From Mesotoga sp. (lineage in GTDB: Bacteria; Thermotogota; Thermotogae; Petrotogales; Kosmotogaceae), in the NCBI GenBank assembly GCA_011620045.1, contig WOZY01000193.1, forward strand, positions 1-5,818: a stretch of DNA of 5,818 bases, given 5' to 3'. The notes under the pieces are model-generated. The model saw only the letters and a list, made by a program, of their open reading frames with translations. It had not been told where the DNA came from and did no database searches. A program made the translations under genes and the position numbers. Position 1 is the first letter of the stretch; each line of letters opens with the position of its first letter. Positions 1-3,537 of the stretch are shown in pieces.

Positions 1-603
1 GTCGACAATAAAAAGTTCACAAGAAGCAAATCTCTTGCAGAGAGCTTCCTTTCTGAAAACCACATCCGGAAACCCCTGGTCGTTTCTGTAGGTCTCCCTT
101 TCGAAAGGAAGGGCGTGATAGATTTCTGCCAGATCGCCGATACAAGGAAGGATCTGACATTTTACTGGTTTGGAGCGAAGATAAGCAGTCTCCTGCCCGC
201 AAAGATAAGGCATCTCCTGAAGAACCCTCCAGATAACGTGAAGTTCCCCGGATTCATTCCACAGGAGATGATTATCGGCCCATACTCTGCCTGTGATGTC
301 TTCCTTTTTCCAAGCTATGAGGAAACTGAAGGGATTGTTGTTCTTGAGGCACTGGCTACTGAAGCGCCCATTGTCCTAAGAGACATTCCTGTTTACAGTG
401 AATGGATGAAACATGAAGAAAACTGTCTCAAAGGAAATGACAACCAGGAATTCATCAAGCATATCGATAGGCTGCTAGAAAGCAGCAGTCTGCGGAAGAA
501 ACTGTCTTCATGCGGGAAAGAGACCGCTTTGGAAAGGGATCTCTCGATAATCGGCCAAAAACTGAAAAACATCTATCTTGAGGTTCTTGATAAAAAGCTA
601 TGA
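1..603 (+). CDS. GT4 glycosyltransferase, probable diglycosyl-diacylglycerol synthase type (5' partial)
   Basis: The frame is open from base 1 to the TGA at 601-603, so this is the C-terminal 200 residues of a larger enzyme; the internal GTG at 115 is Val39 and not a start. What is seen is the second Rossmann half of a GT-B glycosyltransferase. VGLPFERKG (residues 30-38) carries the Arg-Lys pair that binds donor phosphate in GT4 enzymes. FPSYEETEGIVVLEALA follows, with the E-x7-E signature at E108 and E116, and then the RDIPVY segment. From memory, the combination of VG..FERKG, WFG, NPP.NV.FPG and FPSYEETEG resembles the CpoA/BgsA/alDGS group, which adds a second sugar to monoglucosyl-diacylglycerol at the cytoplasmic membrane face. 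The missing N-terminal half would bind the acceptor. The stop overlaps the start of the next gene (ATGA), so the two are probably co-translated. GT4 membership is near certain; the lipid acceptor is inferred. Confidence 0.9.
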   Translation, partial: VDNKKFTRSKSLAESFLSENHIRKPLVVSVGLPFERKGVIDFCQIADTRKDLTFYWFGAKISSLLPAKIRHLLKNPPDNVKFPGFIPQEMIIGPYSACDVFLFPSYEETEGIVVLEALATEAPIVLRDIPVYSEWMKHEENCLKGNDNQEFIKHIDRLLESSSLRKKLSSCGKETALERDLSIIGQKLKNIYLEVLDKKL

Positions 604-1610
604 AGAAATCGACCAGAAACTCCGTGATCGCTATCGCAGTGAGCATCCTGATCATACTAATTGTATTGATGGTCACAGATTTCAGCAAGTCGGTTTCATA
701 TCTTGCTACAGCCAATCCAGGATGGATTCTCCTGACCTTCTCTCTGACAGTTGGAACATGGGTCTTTGAAGCGATAACCCTTAAAGTTTTCGCGTTAATG
801 CGTAGCCTGTCGATTCCCTTCACCTATCTTTTCAAGATAACTGTAATCGGTACGTTCTTCAACGGGATTACTCCCTTCTCCTCCGGAGGACAGCCGGCCC
901 AGGTAGTATTCATGCAGAGAAAGGGCATTTCGGTAGGTGAATCAACTGCAATGCTGGTTTCAAGGTTTCTGATTTATCAGTTCGTTATAACATTTCTTGG
1001 TGTGGCCGCGATTCTCAAGGCATATCCCCTCGTCGCCGGAAAGATTTCTAATCTTGCCATTCTGTCGATCTTCGGTTTCGCACTCAACAGCCTCGTTCTT
1101 GTCGTGCTCATCCTATTCTCACTGAGTCCCGGATTCACAGAAAAGCTCATTCGTCTAGTGATAGGCTTCCTCTCCAAAATCAAGATAATCAAGGAAGAAA
1201 GAACGTTGATCGAAAAAGCCATGAAGGAATTGCGCTTCTTTCACTCTTCCATGAAAGATTTGATAAGAAGGCCAGTTACTCTAGGCATCGCATCACTAAG
1301 TACCCTGGCTCAGTTGATCTGCATGATATCTATTCCCTATTTTGTTTCGCTTTCTATTGGAATTCCGGTGAAGTATTTGGAGATCACCGCAGTCCAACTC
1401 ATTCTATTTCTTGTTGTTTCTTTGATTCCGACTCCCGGTGCAAGCGGCGTCTCTGAGGGTGGGTACGTACTTTTTTTCAAATCCTTCTTCGGAGAAGGAA
1501 TCGGCGCCGCACTGCTAATTTGGAGATTCTTCAGCTACTTCGCCAACATCATCTTCGGAGGACTACTCACGGCACACGAAATTGGTTTCAAGTCTAGATC
1601 TCGTTCCTGA
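600..1610 (+). CDS. LPG_synthase_TM / UPF0104 family flippase-like integral membrane protein
   Basis: This 336-residue protein is highly hydrophobic, with membrane segments by eye near residues 8-26, 40-66, 75-92, 113-140, 151-175, 226-250, 262-278 and 300-325, and a basic cytoplasmic loop at about 180-224. It carries the two family hallmarks: FFNGITPFSSGGQPAQ (86-101) and PTPGASGVSEGGY (277-289), plus the late-helix WRFFSY (308-313). This matches the membrane half of MprF (PF03706; relatives YbhN, AglD). The C-terminal aminoacyl-transferase domain of MprF is absent, so lysyl-phosphatidylglycerol synthesis is not expected. Members of this stand-alone family are mostly uncharacterised and are thought to move or bind lipids. 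The ATG overlaps the upstream stop as ATGA, and the nearest purine-rich GAGG (580-583) lies 16 bases away, so translational coupling is likely. Its last 17 bp overlap the end of the convergent gene. A role in glycolipid translocation is inferred from the neighbours. Confidence 0.92.
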   Translation: MKKSTRNSVIAIAVSILIILIVLMVTDFSKSVSYLATANPGWILLTFSLTVGTWVFEAITLKVFALMRSLSIPFTYLFKITVIGTFFNGITPFSSGGQPAQVVFMQRKGISVGESTAMLVSRFLIYQFVITFLGVAAILKAYPLVAGKISNLAILSIFGFALNSLVLVVLILFSLSPGFTEKLIRLVIGFLSKIKIIKEERTLIEKAMKELRFFHSSMKDLIRRPVTLGIASLSTLAQLICMISIPYFVSLSIGIPVKYLEITAVQLILFLVVSLIPTPGASGVSEGGYVLFFKSFFGEGIGAALLIWRFFSYFANIIFGGLLTAHEIGFKSRSRS

Positions 1611-2751
1611 CAACCTTTTCATAGAGACTCAGCGTTCTATCCACATTAGCTTCAGCAGAGAAGTCCTGAGAAATCTCAACAGAACGTTTCGACATTCTCT
1701 CCATGAGCTCCCTATCTGTAAGCAACTCAATCGCCGCAGTAGATAACTCTTCTTTTGAGGGACACATAAAACCGTTCTCTCCATCTAGAACCATATTTGC
1801 TATGCTGTCATCCTTGAAGGCTACTATCGGCAGACCGGATGCCATGGCTTCAAGCGTAACCAAGCCAAAGGTCTCCGTGTGAGAGGCAATCATGAACGCA
1901 TCACTGCTCTTGTAGGCCAACGCAATCTCATCTGGCCACTTCAAGAAACCCGTGAAGTGAACTCTCTCACCAACACCGAGAGTTCCTGCAAGTTCCTTCA
2001 GTTTGCCCTTCAAAGGTCCGTCTCCAACTAGCAGCAGATGGGAATCCGGCAGAGCTTTGTTTATCCTGGCGAAGTTCTCGATAAGTTTGTCTATACTCTT
2101 TTCTTCTCCCAGCCTGCCGACGAAGATCAGAACCTTCTCATTTTCACCAATTCTGTACTTGTTCCTAAACGATCTGATTTCATCAATATCGACTTCTTTC
2201 ATGAAAGGAGTCAGGTCAACGCCATTTGGAATGACCTCTATATGAGACGAAACGCCGTAGGAGAGCAGCAGCTTCTTTATCTTGATCGAAGGTGCGATGA
2301 CCGCTCTGTTCTTGTCGCAAAACCTTCTATCCTGACCTCTTATATATACTCTCAAAATAGGCTCCATAAAAGGAATATAGTGAACATACTCCTCCATCAT
2401 TGTGTGATAGGTCGTAACTCCGGGGATATGCAGATTCGAGGTTACGAGACTGGACAGGTAGCCGACTATCAGTGATGTATGCGAGTGCACAACGTCAATG
2501 TTGAGACTCTTCACAATTTGAATGAGTTCTTTGAAGTTCGTTGGAAGGCCTATTCTGTGTTGCTTCTCCCACGGAAATCTCAGCGAAGGAACTCGGTAAA
2601 CGTTCTCCTGAATGCCGGCTTCGGGGTGATCCACTGTGAAAATGTAGACATTGTGCCCTCTTTTCTGAAGATTCTCCTCAAGCATCCTGATCATGGTTAC
2701 CACTCCGTTAACCTGAGGAGAATAAGTATCACTGAACATCGCTATGTTCAT
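1594..2751 (-). CDS. GT4 glycosyltransferase, probable monoglucosyl-diacylglycerol synthase type
   Basis: This is a complete 385-residue GT-B enzyme, the usual length for the family. The N-terminal domain opens with MNIAMFSDTYSPQVNGVV (acceptor-side loop with N15-G16), followed by VVHSHT (87-92) and YHTMMEEYVHY (115-125). The last motif is typical of the alMGS/BgsB/LafA group, which transfers glucose from UDP-glucose to diacylglycerol. The C-terminal donor domain has IPNGVD (174-179), VGRLGEEKS (211-219, with R213 and K218 as the donor-phosphate pair), VGDGP (242-246) and ETFGLVTLEAMASG, giving E-x7-E at E293 and E301. The family is probably peripheral at the cytoplasmic membrane face. The ATG at 2749-2751 is preceded by GGAGG six bases upstream, which settles the start. 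Its 3' end overlaps the convergent membrane-protein gene by 17 bp. A PimB-like or other GT4 lipid/polysaccharide role remains possible; the acceptor is inferred from resemblance. Confidence 0.94.
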   Translation of the reverse strand: MNIAMFSDTYSPQVNGVVTMIRMLEENLQKRGHNVYIFTVDHPEAGIQENVYRVPSLRFPWEKQHRIGLPTNFKELIQIVKSLNIDVVHSHTSLIVGYLSSLVTSNLHIPGVTTYHTMMEEYVHYIPFMEPILRVYIRGQDRRFCDKNRAVIAPSIKIKKLLLSYGVSSHIEVIPNGVDLTPFMKEVDIDEIRSFRNKYRIGENEKVLIFVGRLGEEKSIDKLIENFARINKALPDSHLLLVGDGPLKGKLKELAGTLGVGERVHFTGFLKWPDEIALAYKSSDAFMIASHTETFGLVTLEAMASGLPIVAFKDDSIANMVLDGENGFMCPSKEELSTAAIELLTDRELMERMSKRSVEISQDFSAEANVDRTLSLYEKVVRNEI

Positions 2752-2757
2752 CGTATG

Positions 2758-2762
2758 CCTCC
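2758..2762 (-). promoter_or_regulatory. Shine-Dalgarno site of the minus-strand glycosyltransferase
   Basis: On the minus strand GGAGG lies six bases before the ATG at 2749-2751. It fits the anti-SD sequence well and has near-ideal spacing, so it fixes the start of the glycosyltransferase. Confidence 0.8.
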
Positions 2763-2769
2763 AAACGTC

Positions 2770-2798
2770 TTGACACCAATTGTATTCTGCTTTATAAT
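2770..2798 (+). promoter_or_regulatory. Consensus sigma-70 type promoter of tRNA-Gln
   Basis: TTGACA (2770-2775) and TATAAT (2793-2798) are both exact consensus hexamers separated by exactly 17 bases. Transcription should start near 2805-2806, leaving a leader of about 4-5 nt before the tRNA at 2810. The stretch between the -10 box and the expected start is AT-rich, unlike the GC-rich discriminators typical of stringently controlled stable-RNA promoters in proteobacteria. Position and orientation match only the tRNA gene. Confidence 0.9.
2779..2784 (-). promoter_or_regulatory. Possible -10 box for the minus-strand glycosyltransferase
   Basis: On the minus strand TACAAT occurs about 28 bases upstream of the ATG at 2751, a plausible -10 element giving a leader of roughly 20 nt. 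No convincing -35 box lies at 16-18 bp; the best candidates are weak (GACAGT or ACAGTA). If real, it sits inside the spacer of the tRNA promoter and the two promoters would be mutually exclusive. Read-through from comF is an alternative source of transcription. Confidence 0.25.
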
Positions 2799-2809
2799 CT
2801 TTACTGTCT

Positions 2810-2884
2810 TGGGAGATCGTCCAATTGGTAGGACAGCGGACTCTGGATCCGCCGATGGAGGTTCGAGTCCTCCTCTCCCAGCCA
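2810..2884 (+). tRNA. tRNA-Gln (anticodon CTG)
   Basis: The 75-nt gene folds as a full cloverleaf with no mismatches. The acceptor stem is TGGGAGA (2810-2816) with TCTCCCA (2874-2880). The D arm is GTCC/GGAC (2819-2822, 2831-2834) around AATTGGTA. The anticodon arm is GCGGA/TCCGC (2836-2840, 2848-2852) with loop CTCTGGA, which places anticodon CTG at 2843-2845. The T arm is GGAGG/CCTCC around TTCGAGT. G73 at 2881, normal for tRNA-Gln, is followed by an encoded CCA at 2882-2884. It reads CAG codons. In many bacteria this tRNA is charged with Glu and converted by GatCAB; which route is used here cannot be told. It lies opposite in strand to both flanking genes. Confidence 0.97.
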
Positions 2885-2908
2885 GGGGCCGTGAGGCCCT
2901 ATTTTTTT
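2885..2908 (+). terminator. Intrinsic terminator of tRNA-Gln
   Basis: GGGGCC (2885-2890) pairs with GGCCCT (2895-2900), with one G-T pair at the base, around the loop GTGA, a GNRA-type tetraloop. One A and a run of seven T (2902-2908) follow. The stem begins at the base after the encoded CCA. The T-run is also the complement of the last two Lys codons of comF, and the stem's 3' arm overlaps the comF stop codon. On the minus strand the hairpin is not followed by T residues, so it terminates only plus-strand transcription. Confidence 0.92.
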
Positions 2909-3537
2909 GCACTGGCAATTGCAAACAGAATGATCTCCTTGACACCGCCTTCTCTTAGAACTCTAGCACACTGGCGTGCAGTTGCGCCGCTTGTAACCAC
3001 ATCATCGAAAAGAATAACCGAAGTGCTTCTCGGTCTCTTTTTCAAAAAGAACTTGTCTCTAACATTATCTATCCTGTCCTGCATCTTCAGTGTTGACTGA
3101 GGGACAGTCTTTCCCGAAATAGACAGAACATTGTCGATTTTAATATCGACCGTTCTTGCAAGATGCCGGAGAATTCTCAGGTTGGTATCAAAACCTCTCC
3201 TAATGAATGCCTGCACAGATGTTGGAACCGGGACGATCACATCGGTAGCTGGAGCAAAGGCGTCTATCATTTCGAAGACCATATTTGCAAGCAGACTAGC
3301 GACGCCGGGCCTGTCTCCAAACTTGTAAGCACGTATAAGCTCTTTCAAGGGGCTTTCATACTTCCAGTAAGAATGAGCCGAGTCTATATTCACGAGTTCA
3401 ACGGGGGCCATTATCGGACCTCTTATAGAATTCAAACAGTCTATGCAGAGGTAGTCAGCAGGGTCGATTTCTCTCTCGCAAACCAGACAGTAATTGGGTA
3501 AGAAATGGGAGATGACTGCCTTCAGCATCAGATCCAC
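2899..3537 (-). CDS. comF: ComF family protein (phosphoribosyltransferase fold, zinc-finger N-terminus)
   Basis: At 212 residues this is a normal-length ComF/GntX protein. The N-terminal zinc-ribbon cysteines are CLVC (C17, C20) and CIDC (C31, C34). After them come the family segments YWKYESPLKELIRAYKFG (57-74), VPVP (102-105) and RRGFDTN (113-119). The type I phosphoribosyltransferase PRPP loop VILFDDVVTSGAT (174-186) has the acidic pair D178-D179. In naturally competent bacteria ComF acts in the cytoplasm in DNA uptake and processing, together with recombination proteins; the biochemical substrate is unsettled. The chosen start is a GTG (3535-3537) overlapping the end of the helicase gene by 10 bp, with GAGGGAG (3540-3546) just upstream. 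An ATG three codons in (3526-3528) forms TGATG with the helicase stop, but lies 11 bases or more from that site. The last codons double as the tRNA terminator's T-run. Confidence 0.93.
   Translation of the reverse strand: MDLMLKAVISHFLPNYCLVCEREIDPADYLCIDCLNSIRGPIMAPVELVNIDSAHSYWKYESPLKELIRAYKFGDRPGVASLLANMVFEMIDAFAPATDVIVPVPTSVQAFIRRGFDTNLRILRHLARTVDIKIDNVLSISGKTVPQSTLKMQDRIDNVRDKFFLKKRPRSTSVILFDDVVTSGATARQCARVLREGGVKEIILFAIASAKK

Noticed and set aside
1..6. GTCGAC at the very start, suggesting a SalI cloning junction
   Set aside because: The same hexamer also occurs at 3651-3656 and 4158-4163, and the coding frame at the start is plausible, so it is not good evidence of a vector or clone boundary.
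455..823. Minus-strand 122-residue open frame
   Set aside because: It runs opposite the glycosyltransferase and membrane-protein genes across their junction, with low-quality composition and no motif.
1463..1477. GTACGTAC palindrome followed by T7 as an internal terminator
   Set aside because: The palindrome has no loop and cannot form a stable stem. The bases encode a conserved part of the membrane protein (Gly-Tyr-Val-Leu-Phe).
2748..2945. Minus-strand 65-residue open frame between comF and the glycosyltransferase
   Set aside because: It lies antisense over the tRNA-Gln gene, its promoter and its terminator, which explain the sequence fully. Antisense-tRNA frames of this kind are a known source of false proteins.
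2003..2958. Plus-strand open frames of 80, 145 and 159 residues
   Set aside because: Most of their length lies opposite the well-supported glycosyltransferase; the last one also runs through the tRNA. No recognisable domain.
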